A stretch of 48,520 nucleotides of DNA from assembly GCA_029060405.1 (NCBI GenBank), contig JAIDUB010000082.1:1-48520 (forward strand), given 5' to 3'. Made by a program: the position numbers and the translations under genes. The stretch is from Duncaniella sp. GTDB taxonomy: Bacteria > Bacteroidota > Bacteroidia > Bacteroidales > Muribaculaceae. This document shows positions 27,390 through 36,208 of the stretch, piece by piece. Numbering within the stretch: position 1 is the first letter of the stretch; each line of letters opens with the position of its first letter. A model generated the notes under the pieces. That model did not search any database and had not been told where the DNA came from. It saw only the letters and a program-made list of their open reading frames with translations.

Positions 27390-27809
27390 ATGACAACTAC
27401 CCGACTCTTCACCGCCATCGCATCAATGATTCTTATCATGACCTCAGCCGCTACAGTAAGCGCCCGCGATCTTGACAAAAATATTCCTGCCCTTGACGCC
27501 TCGGCGATGGTCACACCCCCGGCGTTTCCCGGCGGCGAAGAGTCCATGATGTCAAGCATCATCGACAATCTCACCACATTCCATCTCTCGGCAGGCGAAG
27601 CGCGCGCCGACGTTATGATAAGTTGCACCGTAAGCCGCGACGGCAAGGTCGAGAGTGTGAAAGTGGAAGGCGAGGCATCGCCCCGCATGTCGGCCCGAGT
27701 AAAGAAAGCCGTAGAGAGACTTCCCCGTTTCGAACCAGCCTCCATCTCAGGCCGCGCTGTTGATTATCACCTCAACTTCCCCCTCCTCATCTCAAGCACT
27801 GAAGAGTAA
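27390..27809 (+). CDS. Secreted stand-alone TonB C-terminal-like domain protein
   Basis: A 139-residue protein with a signal peptide (ending near SARD). PPAFPGGEESMMSSIIDNL and then VMISCTVSRDGKVESVKVEG and LPRFEPASISGRAVDYHLNFP follow the TonB C-terminal domain pattern common in Bacteroidota. There is no proline-rich linker or membrane anchor, so it is not a complete TonB. It may bind outer-membrane receptors or act in envelope signalling. It lies between two terminators, so it is a single-gene unit. Confidence 0.8.
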   Translation: MTTTRLFTAIASMILIMTSAATVSARDLDKNIPALDASAMVTPPAFPGGEESMMSSIIDNLTTFHLSAGEARADVMISCTVSRDGKVESVKVEGEASPRMSARVKKAVERLPRFEPASISGRAVDYHLNFPLLISSTEE

Positions 27810-27837
27810 TAGAAACACATTTTAGCAATAAGACCTC

Positions 27838-27866
27838 GGCGGCGATGACTCACACTCATCGCCGCC
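27838..27866 (+). terminator. Terminator after the TonB-like gene
   Basis: GGCGGCGATGA (27838-27848) pairs with TCATCGCCGCC (27856-27866), followed by AATATTTTAC. Confidence 0.7.
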
Positions 27867-27934
27867 AATATTTTACATCTCTAATCAAGGACTATTTGCA
27901 CCGTCGACGCGATTAATGCCTCTCCCTTATCAAA

Positions 27935-27976
27935 TGCCCGGCAGCCGGGTATCAGAAGATACGCAGCTGCCGGGCA
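27935..27976. terminator. Double-stem terminator, probably for asnS
   Basis: TGCCCGGCAGC (27935-27945) pairs with GCTGCCGGGCA (27966-27976). An inner GTATC/GATAC stem has an AGAA loop. It lies just past the asnS stop on the minus strand, and on the plus strand is followed by GAATATTTTT, so it may work in both directions. Confidence 0.7.
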
Positions 27977-27999
27977 GAATATTTTTGTGAGAACGGTTA

Positions 28000-29388
28000 T
28001 CAGAAATCAGCGTGGCCCGGGTAGCGGGGGAAGGGTATCACGTCGCGGATATTGGTCATGCCGGTCACGAAGAGCACGAGGCGCTCGAAACCGAGTCCGA
28101 ATCCCGAGTGAGGCACCGTACCGAAACGGCGTGTATCGAGATACCACCACATATCTTTCATGGGAATGCCAAGTTCCTCGATGCGTGCAAGGAGTTTTTC
28201 GTAGCTTTCCTCGCGCTCGCTACCGCCGATAATCTCGCCGATATGCGGGAACAGTACATCCATGGCGCGCACGGTCTTGCCATCCTCATTCTGCTTCATA
28301 TAGAAGGCCTTGATTTCCTTGGGGTAATCGGTAAGGATGACCGGTTTCTTGAAATGCTCCTCAACGAGATAGCGCTCATGCTCGCTCTGCAGGTCGGTAC
28401 CCCAGTGCACGGGGAACTCGAATTTCTTGCCCGACTCCTCGAGTATCTTCACGCCCTCGCCATAGGTGAGACGCACGAAATCGTTCTCGACCACAAATTT
28501 GAGTCGCTCGATAAGATCCTTGTCATACATCTGCTGGAGAAACTCGATATCGTCCTTGCAGTGCTCGAGTGCATAGTTGATACAATATTTCACAAACTCC
28601 TCGGCCAGATCCATGTTTTCGGTGATGTCCATGAATGCGACTTCGGGTTCTATCATCCAGAACTCCGAGAGGTGACGGGGAGTATTGGAATTTTCGGCTC
28701 GGAATGTAGGGCCGAAAGTATAGATAGCGCCGAGAGCCGTAGCGCCGAGCTCACCTTCGAGCTGACCTGAAACCGTCAGAGCGGTGGGCTTGCCGAAGAA
28801 GTCGGCCGAATAATCCACAGCGCCTTCCTCAGTCTTGGGCAGATCGTTGAGCGGCAGGGTGGTTACCTGAAACATTGCTCCCGCACCCTCGCAGTCACTG
28901 GCAGTGATAAGAGGTGTATTGAGATAGAAGAAACCCTTTTCCTGAAAGAATTTATGTATTGCGAAAGCAAGTGCCGAGCGCACGCGCAGGATTGCTCCGA
29001 AAGTATTGGTGCGGGGACGCAGGTGGGCTATGTCGCGCAGAAATTCAAGTGTGTGACCTTTCTTCTGCAGGGGATATGTTTCCACATCGGCAGTACCGTA
29101 AACGGTGAGGGTATCGGCCTGAATCTCGCAGGTCTGACCTTTGCCCTGCGACTCCACAAGCTGGCCGGTGACGCATATTGACGAGCCGGTGGTGACGGGA
29201 CGCAAGTCGTCGTCGCTGAACTTGGCCATGTCAAATACGATCTGGATATTCTTGATTGTAGAGCCGTCGTTGAGAGCTACAAACTGCACATGTTTGTTGC
29301 CGCGGCGGGTGCGCACCCAGCCTTTGGCCATCACTTCCGTGCCTATGAGGTTGCCTTTGAGAAGGTCTGCTACTTTAGTACGTTTCAT
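28000..29388 (-). CDS. asnS: Asparaginyl-tRNA synthetase
   Basis: A 462-residue class II synthetase, the usual length. The N-terminal OB fold recognises the anticodon ([21 protein letters not shown]). Motif 2 is visible as [26 protein letters not shown], and motif 3 as [16 protein letters not shown] near the C-terminus. The PEVAFMD segment distinguishes AsnRS from AspRS. The gene lies 30 bases after the pseudouridine synthase and is likely co-transcribed. Confidence 0.97.
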   Translation of the reverse strand: MKRTKVADLLKGNLIGTEVMAKGWVRTRRGNKHVQFVALNDGSTIKNIQIVFDMAKFSDDDLRPVTTGSSICVTGQLVESQGKGQTCEIQADTLTVYGTADVETYPLQKKGHTLEFLRDIAHLRPRTNTFGAILRVRSALAFAIHKFFQEKGFFYLNTPLITASDCEGAGAMFQVTTLPLNDLPKTEEGAVDYSADFFGKPTALTVSGQLEGELGATALGAIYTFGPTFRAENSNTPRHLSEFWMIEPEVAFMDITENMDLAEEFVKYCINYALEHCKDDIEFLQQMYDKDLIERLKFVVENDFVRLTYGEGVKILEESGKKFEFPVHWGTDLQSEHERYLVEEHFKKPVILTDYPKEIKAFYMKQNEDGKTVRAMDVLFPHIGEIIGGSEREESYEKLLARIEELGIPMKDMWWYLDTRRFGTVPHSGFGLGFERLVLFVTGMTNIRDVIPFPRYPGHADF

Positions 29389-29418
29389 GAAATTGATATG
29401 ATATTGAGAAATTATGCT

Positions 29419-31134
29419 TTATTCAAACGAACCCATCTTGAGGTAATTCACTTCCTCTTGGGTGAGATAACGCCAGCGGCCGCGGGGAAGATTCTTCTTG
29501 GTGAGGCCGGCGAAATACACGCGGTCGAGCTTTGTGACATGATATCCGAGACTCTCGAATATGCGGCGCACTATGCGGTTGCGGCCCGAGTGAATCTCGA
29601 TACCGGCCTGATTGCGGTCGGTTTCCGTAGCGTAACTGATGGCATCGGCGTGGATGGGGCCATCCTCAAGCTCGATACCGTCGGCTATGCGCTGCATGTC
29701 GTCCTCGGTGATATCCTTGTCAGTCCACACATGGTAGATCTTCTTCTTGACATACTTGGGATGGGTGAGCTTCGAGGCAAGATCGCCGTCGTTGGTGAGA
29801 AGGAGCACACCGGTAGTGTTACGGTCGAGGCGCCCTACGGGATAGATGCGCTCGTTGCATGCGCCTTTCACTATGTCCATCACCGTCAGTCGGCCGTTAG
29901 GATCGTCAGATGTAGTCACGCAATCCTTGGGCTTGTTGAGAAGGATATAGCACTTGCGCTCCAGAGTCACCACCTTGTCATCATATTCGATGGTATCCTG
30001 AGGGGTGATCTTGGTACCGAGCTCGGTCACGACCTCGCCGTTGACCTTTACAAGACCCTGCTTGATAAACTCGTCGGCTTCGCGGCGCGAGCACAGGCCG
30101 GCGTTGGCCATGTACTTGTTAAGACGTATCTGCTCGTCGGGAGCGGGTGCGGTCTCTTCATAAATTACGGGACGGGGACGCGGAGTGAAGCTCTTGCCGC
30201 CCTGAGGCATGCCGAACTGATTGCGCTGATTACCGGGGCGACGGTTATTGTTGCCTCCGTTATTATAGCCGCCCTGCTGCTGACGGTTGTTGTATCCGCC
30301 CTGCCGGTTGTTGTTATAACCGCCTTGACGGTTGTTATTATAACCGCCCTGACGGTTGTTGTTGTATCCGCCCTGACGGTTATTATTGTAACGGGGCTGA
30401 CGGGGTTGATAGCCGCCATTATTCAGCTGCTGCGACTGGGTATTTTCCTCATCAGCACCCTCGGAATTAGAGTTGAACGATTCCGTGCGGGGACGGTTGT
30501 TATACCCGCCCTGATTTCCGTAGCGGTTGTTATTGTAACCACCCTGACGATTGTTGTTGTATCCGCCCTGACGATTGTTGTTGTATCCGCCCTGACGGTA
30601 ATTGTTGTTATATCCACCCTGTCGGTTGTTGTTGTAACCGCCCTGACGGTTATAGTTCTGATAGCGCTGGCGGGGCTGGTAGGTCGACTGAGTGCTTTCG
30701 CCCTCGGCAGCATTGAAGCCTTCGGGACGTGACGATACCTCGGATGCGGCCGGCTCGGCAGCCTCCGACGACTCGTATTGATTATGACGAGGGGCATAGC
30801 CCTGATTATTGTATTGATTATTGTAACGGTTTCCGCCGTAACCGCCCTGATTTCCGTAGCGGTTGTTATAGCCGCCCTGACGGCCATAACCCTGATTGTA
30901 GCCGTTCTGACGGTTGTTGTTGTACTGACGGGGCCCGTTGTTATTGTTTCCGGGACGGTAAGAACGCTGCTGATATCCGTTGTTGTAGTTACGCTCCTGC
31001 TGTTCGCCCTGCTCTGTCGTATCCGAACTTGCCTGACGGGGAGTGATGTCGGAATTTCCTTCGGCCGATACCACGCTCAAATTACGGGATTCCCCTATGC
31101 GCGGACGCCTGCTTTTCTTTTCAATATTGTCCAT
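29419..31134 (-). CDS. rluB: 23S rRNA pseudouridine synthase (RluB/RsuA family) with a long low-complexity N-terminus
   Basis: A 571-residue protein. The C-terminal 240 residues are a normal RsuA/RluB enzyme. An S4 domain (IRLNKYMANAGLCSRREAD) begins at 337, and the catalytic Asp437 is in VGRLDRNTTGVLLLTNDGDL. The first 330 residues are low complexity, dominated by Asn, Gly, Gln, Arg and Tyr. They include nine copies of the 8-residue unit RQGGYNNN (163-203 and 253-283). Such RGG/YN-rich sequence binds RNA or condenses in other proteins. A typical family member is about 240-300 residues. It has a 190-base leader and is followed by asnS. Confidence 0.92.
   Translation of the reverse strand: MDNIEKKSRRPRIGESRNLSVVSAEGNSDITPRQASSDTTEQGEQQERNYNNGYQQRSYRPGNNNNGPRQYNNNRQNGYNQGYGRQGGYNNRYGNQGGYGGNRYNNQYNNQGYAPRHNQYESSEAAEPAASEVSSRPEGFNAAEGESTQSTYQPRQRYQNYNRQGGYNNNRQGGYNNNYRQGGYNNNRQGGYNNNRQGGYNNNRYGNQGGYNNRPRTESFNSNSEGADEENTQSQQLNNGGYQPRQPRYNNNRQGGYNNNRQGGYNNNRQGGYNNNRQGGYNNRQQQGGYNNGGNNNRRPGNQRNQFGMPQGGKSFTPRPRPVIYEETAPAPDEQIRLNKYMANAGLCSRREADEFIKQGLVKVNGEVVTELGTKITPQDTIEYDDKVVTLERKCYILLNKPKDCVTTSDDPNGRLTVMDIVKGACNERIYPVGRLDRNTTGVLLLTNDGDLASKLTHPKYVKKKIYHVWTDKDITEDDMQRIADGIELEDGPIHADAISYATETDRNQAGIEIHSGRNRIVRRIFESLGYHVTKLDRVYFAGLTKKNLPRGRWRYLTQEEVNYLKMGSFE
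30286..30648 (-). repeat. 24-bp coding tandem repeats in the pseudouridine synthase
   Basis: Two blocks, 30526-30648 and 30286-30378, of near-identical 24-base units encoding RQGGYNNN (five and four copies). The DNA similarity implies recent expansion or slippage, so copy number may vary between strains. Confidence 0.85.
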
Positions 31135-31252
31135 AATCGGTAAAATTGTGAGGTAATAAACATATCGGCGAAGCCTCGCGGCTTATTGCCGTAACTGTAA
31201 TTAGGTGAATTTTTTGTTTGTAAATGTTATTTTATAAGTAATTCGTTAAAAT

Positions 31253-31312
31253 TTAATCCATTAATATATAGTAGAGCATAACGCGCGAAACATTAACAAT
31301 ATTTTTTGTCAT
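31253..31312 (-). CDS. Possible 19-residue upstream ORF in the rluB leader
   Basis: ATG at 31312 to TAA at 31253 encodes MTKNIVNVSRVMLYYILMD. It begins about a dozen bases after the predicted transcription start and ends 118 bases before the rluB ATG. It may be a leader peptide, or chance. No codon-usage support can be given at this length. Confidence 0.3.
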   Translation of the reverse strand: MTKNIVNVSRVMLYYILMD

Positions 31313-31328
31313 CTTTGATATTTCACCG

Positions 31329-31360
31329 CAAAGATAGCAATTATCTCCCTCGTTTCCAAA
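31329..31360 (-). promoter_or_regulatory. Promoter of the rluB-asnS operon
   Basis: On the minus strand TTTG at 31360-31357, a 20-base spacer and TATCTTTG at 31336-31329. This predicts a leader of about 190 bases, much longer than for other genes here. Confidence 0.7.
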
Positions 31361-31767
31361 TAAATGATATAAAAAAAGATAAAATATTGTTGACATACAC
31401 ATTGATACGGGATTTATCCATTTGTTACTGAAAACATATCGCGTTAACTTATGTATCAACAATGTAGACACGGTGCTCCGTAAAGTTTCCGAGAAGATCA
31501 GAATTGTAATGTCGGGCAGTGCGTATTTAGCCTCATATTTTCGAGGTGGACGCGATGAATCGCGTCCCTACTCATCACATTATCAGGATTATACAATACA
31601 AACGAATATTCCGGCTTTAAATGCGCATACAGCTCCGGTGGCGTAGGTTGAGTCATTACCACACACGACTAACCCGGTGAGTGATCGAGCGTAAGTTACA
31701 CTAAGGTTTAGACACAGTAAAAGTGTGAGGCAATATAATCGCAGCATGATTTTAAATCAAAAAAACC
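31361..31767. other. Non-coding stretch upstream of the rluB promoter
   Basis: About 400 AT-rich bases with no supported gene. The only clear structure is a palindrome GGACGCGAT/ATCGCGTCC (31548-31567), a short GC-rich dyad in otherwise AT-rich DNA. Confidence 0.6.
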
Positions 31768-32069
31768 AAGAGGCTTTGTCAAAATATGCTATTTCAAAAT
31801 GTGTTCCGGCGTCCGCAGGCCGCCGAGTTCTTCGTAGCCCGGGTCGCCGCAGCTATGCGGAGGTGTCCCCGGGTAAATGAAATTGATCCAATAGGCGCCC
31901 GATAGGCCGCCGAATACAATGGGAATCAACAAGTTATTCAATCGGCGCCCTTGCGGGCGCCGATGCTTAAGTATCAGATAACCGGCGTCGCCTTCGCTGA
32001 GCTACGGCGTCGCCGGTTACGAATAATTCAGCGCCTACGGGCGCTATTTGATTTTTGACACAGCCTCTT
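31768..32069. mobile_element. Palindrome-rich 302-bp element with terminal inverted repeats (MITE-like)
   Basis: AAGAGGCTTTGTCAAAA (31768-31784) and the reverse complement of AAGAGGCTGTGTCAAAA (32053-32069) match at 16 of 17 bases. Ends of the form GAGGCTGTxTCAAAA occur in Bacteroidota insertion sequences. Inside are GC-rich hairpins: TCGGCGCCC/GGGCGCCGA near 31945-31970, AACCGGCG/CGCCGGTT near 31980-32019 and AGCGCC/GGCGCT near 32030-32046. No transposase is present. No convincing target duplication is visible at the edges. I call it a non-autonomous element by inference. Confidence 0.65.
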
Positions 32070-32087
32070 AAATTAGATCCGGAATAA

Positions 32088-34262
32088 TTATTTCACAGGC
32101 GTGAGGAGGAGCGACGCACCGTTGAATTTTGAAAAAGCATCAAGAAGTGTCACGACCTCGGGCCACTGCTCGGCCGAATACACAGGATGGCGAAGCGACG
32201 ACATCACCGTAAGCTCGATTACCGATTTATTGTCGGCCTTCACCGATGCACGAGTGGCAAAACTTCCGGCATTGTTGTTGATCTGCATGTTGAGAGCCTC
32301 GAGACTTTCAGGATTTACAGTATAACCTTCAGGGACGGTAAAGATGATCTGAATACGCTCGTTGGTAGGATACGGCAATATAGCTTCAATCTCGCGGGTG
32401 CGCTGCGACTCTGTAAGTGTCAACTGATTGCCGGCCAGCTTACCCAAGTTTACAAGCAGATTATTGCCGGCCTGCGACACAAGATTCTCAGCCTCGGCCG
32501 TAAATCCGAATTCGGTATTCGGACTGTCGGGCGTGCAACCGATCGAAGTTATCTCGAGGTTGCCCGACTTGCGGAGCTTGGTATCGAGATAAGCTTCCGC
32601 GATAGCTTCGGCCAACTTCGACTTCACTTCGGCCATTTTCTCAGGATCGGCTTTCGACTTATAACCTTTTCCGTCGGTGATACCCAGATATCGCTCAATC
32701 GCGCCATAGTAGGCTTCGGGGAATATCAGGGAACCGAGAGCCGCTTTGCTCGCTCCTTTCAGCACTACCGTGCAGCCTATATTCATCACATCCATATCGT
32801 CAGGATCAAGCGACGCTTCCACGGTGTAGCGGGCGGTATTGACCATCGGCCGGGACTGGGGTAAACGACGTATCACGGGCGAGGTAAGAAATTTGGCATC
32901 GTTTCGGTCAGCTTTAAATACGGCATATTCTTCTCCGGCATACAGGCCCGGTATCTGACCGGGGAGGAATGTGCGGCCTTCGGTCAACATATAAAGCGAG
33001 TCGCCCACCTGAGTTCCGTAACGTACCTGATTATAGCTCGTAAGATGCTGTATGGGAGCTTGCGACCGGGAGGTGGCAAGGGCATGATATGCCGGCTCTT
33101 TAATCTTGAGCTTGGAAAGCATGTCGACAAAATATACCGATGCGGCTCTGTCGGAAAACGAGCGTGATTCTGTCGACAGCACATACAGCAGCGACAGCCA
33201 TGCCGCATCGATATACTCGCGCTGCGACGCTTCGGGATGAGCCTTGCGCCATTGGCGAGCCAATTTCAGCGCCTTGTTTAGCGGCACCTCGGGAAGCGAT
33301 GTATCGAGGATAGAATGCCCTGCATCGGTCATGATCTGCGCCATGGTAGGCAGATTCACGCCACCCACGCGGGCCGACTTGGGATGATACAGCATATTTG
33401 ACGTGTTGTTCTGTATCGTTACGTTGAGATACGGGAGCTGACGCCGTTCATAGAAATAAGGCATCTTCGTATCGATGGCGGCAAGATTGTTGACACTGAA
33501 GCCCACGTGGGTGAGGTCTTTATTATATTCACCTATCAGTCCGAGCAGCGGAGCGCCGTTGTAGGAGGCATACTCAAGGGTGAGCAGCGGCGACAATTCG
33601 CATTCAAACGTAAAATTTTTCGTCGGCATCGACGAGAGCAGATATATCTGAAAAGCCGGAATGCTCACCTCGTCGAGATACATTTCCTCATAATAGAAAT
33701 ACTCGAGCACATCGCCCGGTGCGAGGCCGGGTATTGCAAGCTTGCGCATGGCCTCTTTGTCGTTCTTTCCTTCGGTCACGGTGAAAGCCTCACGCACGTC
33801 CACATCGGTCACCTTGCCGTCGGGCTTATATATCCTCGCGCCGAAAGCGGTATTGGTGGTGGCGTAAGTATAATGCTCGACAGATTTTGAATTTTTCACG
33901 TCAATATCAAACGTGGTGTAATCCTCCACGGCTTTGGAATCATTGAGTTTCACCATCACGCGATACACTCGCGTGCCTATGGTGACGTGTGTTGTCGCCC
34001 TGCCGGTCGAGAGATATTTGCCTATATTGGTATCGCTCTCATACATGGCCGTCAGGAGCGAATAGCGTGCTATGCACACCGTTGACGCACCGCGGAAAAT
34101 CGAGTCGGAAAGATCGGCCGATGGATCAAACTGCGGGAGATCCATAGCCCACACCTTCTCGGCTGCTTTCTTGAAAAATTTCTCATCGTATTTGGCCATT
34201 CCCTTGGGCGGGATGACCATGGCCATCAGCAGGATAATGGCTGAGAGGATTGTACGTTTCAT
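32088..34262 (-). CDS. DUF3857 protein with a degenerate transglutaminase-like domain
   Basis: A 724-residue secreted protein (MKRTILSAIILLMAMVIPPKGMA). The DUF3857 beta domain covers about residues 60-290. A transglutaminase-like core aligns with that of the upstream gene: GDSLYMLTEGRTFLPGQIPG here matches GDSILYLDGTATYTPLGQIP there. The catalytic Cys is replaced by Asp371 and the catalytic Asp by Thr427; the His is retained as His406. It is probably a non-catalytic partner. It starts two bases after the upstream stop, so the two are translated together. Confidence 0.8.
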   Translation of the reverse strand: MKRTILSAIILLMAMVIPPKGMAKYDEKFFKKAAEKVWAMDLPQFDPSADLSDSIFRGASTVCIARYSLLTAMYESDTNIGKYLSTGRATTHVTIGTRVYRVMVKLNDSKAVEDYTTFDIDVKNSKSVEHYTYATTNTAFGARIYKPDGKVTDVDVREAFTVTEGKNDKEAMRKLAIPGLAPGDVLEYFYYEEMYLDEVSIPAFQIYLLSSMPTKNFTFECELSPLLTLEYASYNGAPLLGLIGEYNKDLTHVGFSVNNLAAIDTKMPYFYERRQLPYLNVTIQNNTSNMLYHPKSARVGGVNLPTMAQIMTDAGHSILDTSLPEVPLNKALKLARQWRKAHPEASQREYIDAAWLSLLYVLSTESRSFSDRAASVYFVDMLSKLKIKEPAYHALATSRSQAPIQHLTSYNQVRYGTQVGDSLYMLTEGRTFLPGQIPGLYAGEEYAVFKADRNDAKFLTSPVIRRLPQSRPMVNTARYTVEASLDPDDMDVMNIGCTVVLKGASKAALGSLIFPEAYYGAIERYLGITDGKGYKSKADPEKMAEVKSKLAEAIAEAYLDTKLRKSGNLEITSIGCTPDSPNTEFGFTAEAENLVSQAGNNLLVNLGKLAGNQLTLTESQRTREIEAILPYPTNERIQIIFTVPEGYTVNPESLEALNMQINNNAGSFATRASVKADNKSVIELTVMSSLRHPVYSAEQWPEVVTLLDAFSKFNGASLLLTPVK

Positions 34263-34264
34263 GA

Positions 34265-36091
34265 TTATTCGGTTTTTGACAGTTGAATCTGATTGGATAC
34301 GGCTCGCTGCAGGCGTCGCACATCGGCCACATAGCCGCTTATTTTATCGGCGGGAATATAGTTGTCGGTAAGCGTGATGTCAAACCGCAATCCCACCCTG
34401 CGGCCATCGTCGCTGCGAGTCGGTGCAAGACGTGCGCTGAACCATTGGTTGGAGATTTCGGTCAGTTCGGGAATCGACGCGGCTTCATATCCCCCGGGAA
34501 TATTAAACTCCGTGCTGACCGTAGCCGAAAAAGTATTGCCAAGCATAGCGTCGACGTCGGGACGATCCTTGGTGTCGACCGTGAGCGCACCGATGGATAT
34601 AAACGGACTGAGGTTGACAAACATATCATTGCCGATAGTGCGCACCACATTCGGAATACTCATTGCCGCATCAATTACCGATTTTTCACGCGAGCGGTCA
34701 ACCTGCGCATTGTCTACCCTGCTGCCTTTCACGTTTGACGCCACGTAATCAGTCAGGAGATCATTACGCTTCAATTCATTGGTACCGTCAAGTGCGCCGA
34801 GCAGCGCCCGGTTATAGAATCCGCGCATTTCTTCATGATAATCAGCCTTCACCGTAGAGTCATCCTCAGGCGACAGCGCCATAGTCACCGCTATTTCATA
34901 CCCGTCGGCATCGGCAGGCTCAGTAGGCACACGTCCCACTATGCAGGTATCATCGGTATCTTCCACAAGAGTCTGGCGGCCACGTATTGAAGCAGGTATC
35001 TGTCCGAGCGGCGTATAGGTCGCGGTGCCATCGAGATAAAGTATTGAATCACCCGTGATGGCCGCGGCTATCATGTGGTTGCCCGAGGCGAGCACGGGGT
35101 ATTCAGTCCACTCGGTGGGAATATCTTTCGTCCCTATCCACACAAACCGCCCGTCGATGCCGGCGCCCCTGAGCATGGCTCTGAGAAGTCCCGCGCTACC
35201 CTTGCAGTCGCCGAACCGCTTACGCAGCACTTCCGACGGAAGGTCGGGCATGTGGGAATAAATTCCGTGCTCCACGGCGATATATCGGATATTGTCGTGC
35301 ACGTAGTCATATATCGCGGCTATCTTGGCCGAATCGCTGACGCAGTCGCGGGTAATCTCCCGTGCAAGCTCGGCTACTTTCTGCGCGTCGGGGTCATCAT
35401 TGAGGCGCGTGAGGGAATGGACATATCGGTAAAGATCGTTGTAATCAGCAAATTCGCCCGTAAGATACACCGTAGGAATCGAAAGAGATACGGGCACCCG
35501 ACGCGATACCGGATCGGGAGAAAGAAGATTTTTCACATTATAAGTTATCACGGTCTCCTTTCCGGTATTTTCCACAGTGCGAGTGAATCCCTCGGGCATG
35601 CGGCGATCGACGACTTTAAGCCGGTCGACAAGTGAATTGGGCAAAATAAACGTCACCGTATAGTTTTCCACATCATATCGCTCACCGAGAGCAGTGCGGC
35701 TGAAATACTTGGGGTCTTTAAACGTGCGCTCAAACTTCGCCGTGGCTTTATCGCCCGCCTTTTTCATGGGCAATTCCATTATGCAGATTTTGGAATCGGA
35801 GTAAAACACATCATCATCGTCGGTCATGCCATATTCGGCCTTACCACCCGAGGCCTTGTCGATTGTGATGCGGTCGTTGTAGTATGCCGCGGCATAGGCA
35901 GTGCCTCCTGTGCGGCGGGTGCGGTAGTCGATCTTTATTGAGTTCTTGATTTCCTTTATACCGTCACCATCCTTTGCGGGAATCACCCGATATGTATCAC
36001 TGAGATTCTCGATTACGACATTCTCATTTGAAGCTGAAAGCCTTGGAAGCGCCATCAGCATTAAAGTCAATATTATTATGAATCGTTTCAT
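34265..36091 (-). CDS. DUF3857 and transglutaminase-domain protein
   Basis: A 608-residue secreted protein (MKRFIIILTLMLMALPRLSA). DUF3857 occupies about 25-210. The transglutaminase-like core has Cys296 (RFGDCKGSA), His339 (SGNHMI) and Asp354 (LYLDGTA), a complete triad. A beta-rich C-terminal region follows. Members are periplasmic or surface proteins of Bacteroidota with no settled role; protease or peptide-bond chemistry is likely. It is the first gene of a two-gene operon with its own promoter. Confidence 0.88.
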   Translation of the reverse strand: MKRFIIILTLMLMALPRLSASNENVVIENLSDTYRVIPAKDGDGIKEIKNSIKIDYRTRRTGGTAYAAAYYNDRITIDKASGGKAEYGMTDDDDVFYSDSKICIMELPMKKAGDKATAKFERTFKDPKYFSRTALGERYDVENYTVTFILPNSLVDRLKVVDRRMPEGFTRTVENTGKETVITYNVKNLLSPDPVSRRVPVSLSIPTVYLTGEFADYNDLYRYVHSLTRLNDDPDAQKVAELAREITRDCVSDSAKIAAIYDYVHDNIRYIAVEHGIYSHMPDLPSEVLRKRFGDCKGSAGLLRAMLRGAGIDGRFVWIGTKDIPTEWTEYPVLASGNHMIAAAITGDSILYLDGTATYTPLGQIPASIRGRQTLVEDTDDTCIVGRVPTEPADADGYEIAVTMALSPEDDSTVKADYHEEMRGFYNRALLGALDGTNELKRNDLLTDYVASNVKGSRVDNAQVDRSREKSVIDAAMSIPNVVRTIGNDMFVNLSPFISIGALTVDTKDRPDVDAMLGNTFSATVSTEFNIPGGYEAASIPELTEISNQWFSARLAPTRSDDGRRVGLRFDITLTDNYIPADKISGYVADVRRLQRAVSNQIQLSKTE

Positions 36092-36101
36092 TGGAGTATC
36101 A

Positions 36102-36115
36102 GATTCTCAAGAATC
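36102..36115. promoter_or_regulatory. 14-bp palindrome in the DUF3857 operon leader
   Basis: GATTCTCAAGAATC is a near-perfect dyad lying 11 bases upstream of the 36091 start codon and downstream of the predicted transcription start. It could be an operator or a small hairpin near the ribosome site. Confidence 0.35.
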
Positions 36116-36132
36116 AGCATTACGTATTATTG

Positions 36133-36164
36133 CAAATTTAAGCAATTCGCTTCAAATCCGCAAA
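36133..36164 (-). promoter_or_regulatory. Promoter of the DUF3857 operon
   Basis: On the minus strand TTTG at 36164-36161, a 20-base spacer, TAAATTTG at 36140-36133. The leader would be about 38 bases. Confidence 0.7.
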
Positions 36165-36208
36165 CAATTCTCCAAGAAATATTTCAAATAAACGGAATGT
36201 CTCTTATC

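Noticed and set aside
29290-30732. A 480-codon hydrophobic plus-strand frame full of VVVSALTVVI repeats
   Set aside because: It is the antisense reading of the RQGGYNNN repeats and enzyme domain of the pseudouridine synthase, so the repeats are a shadow.
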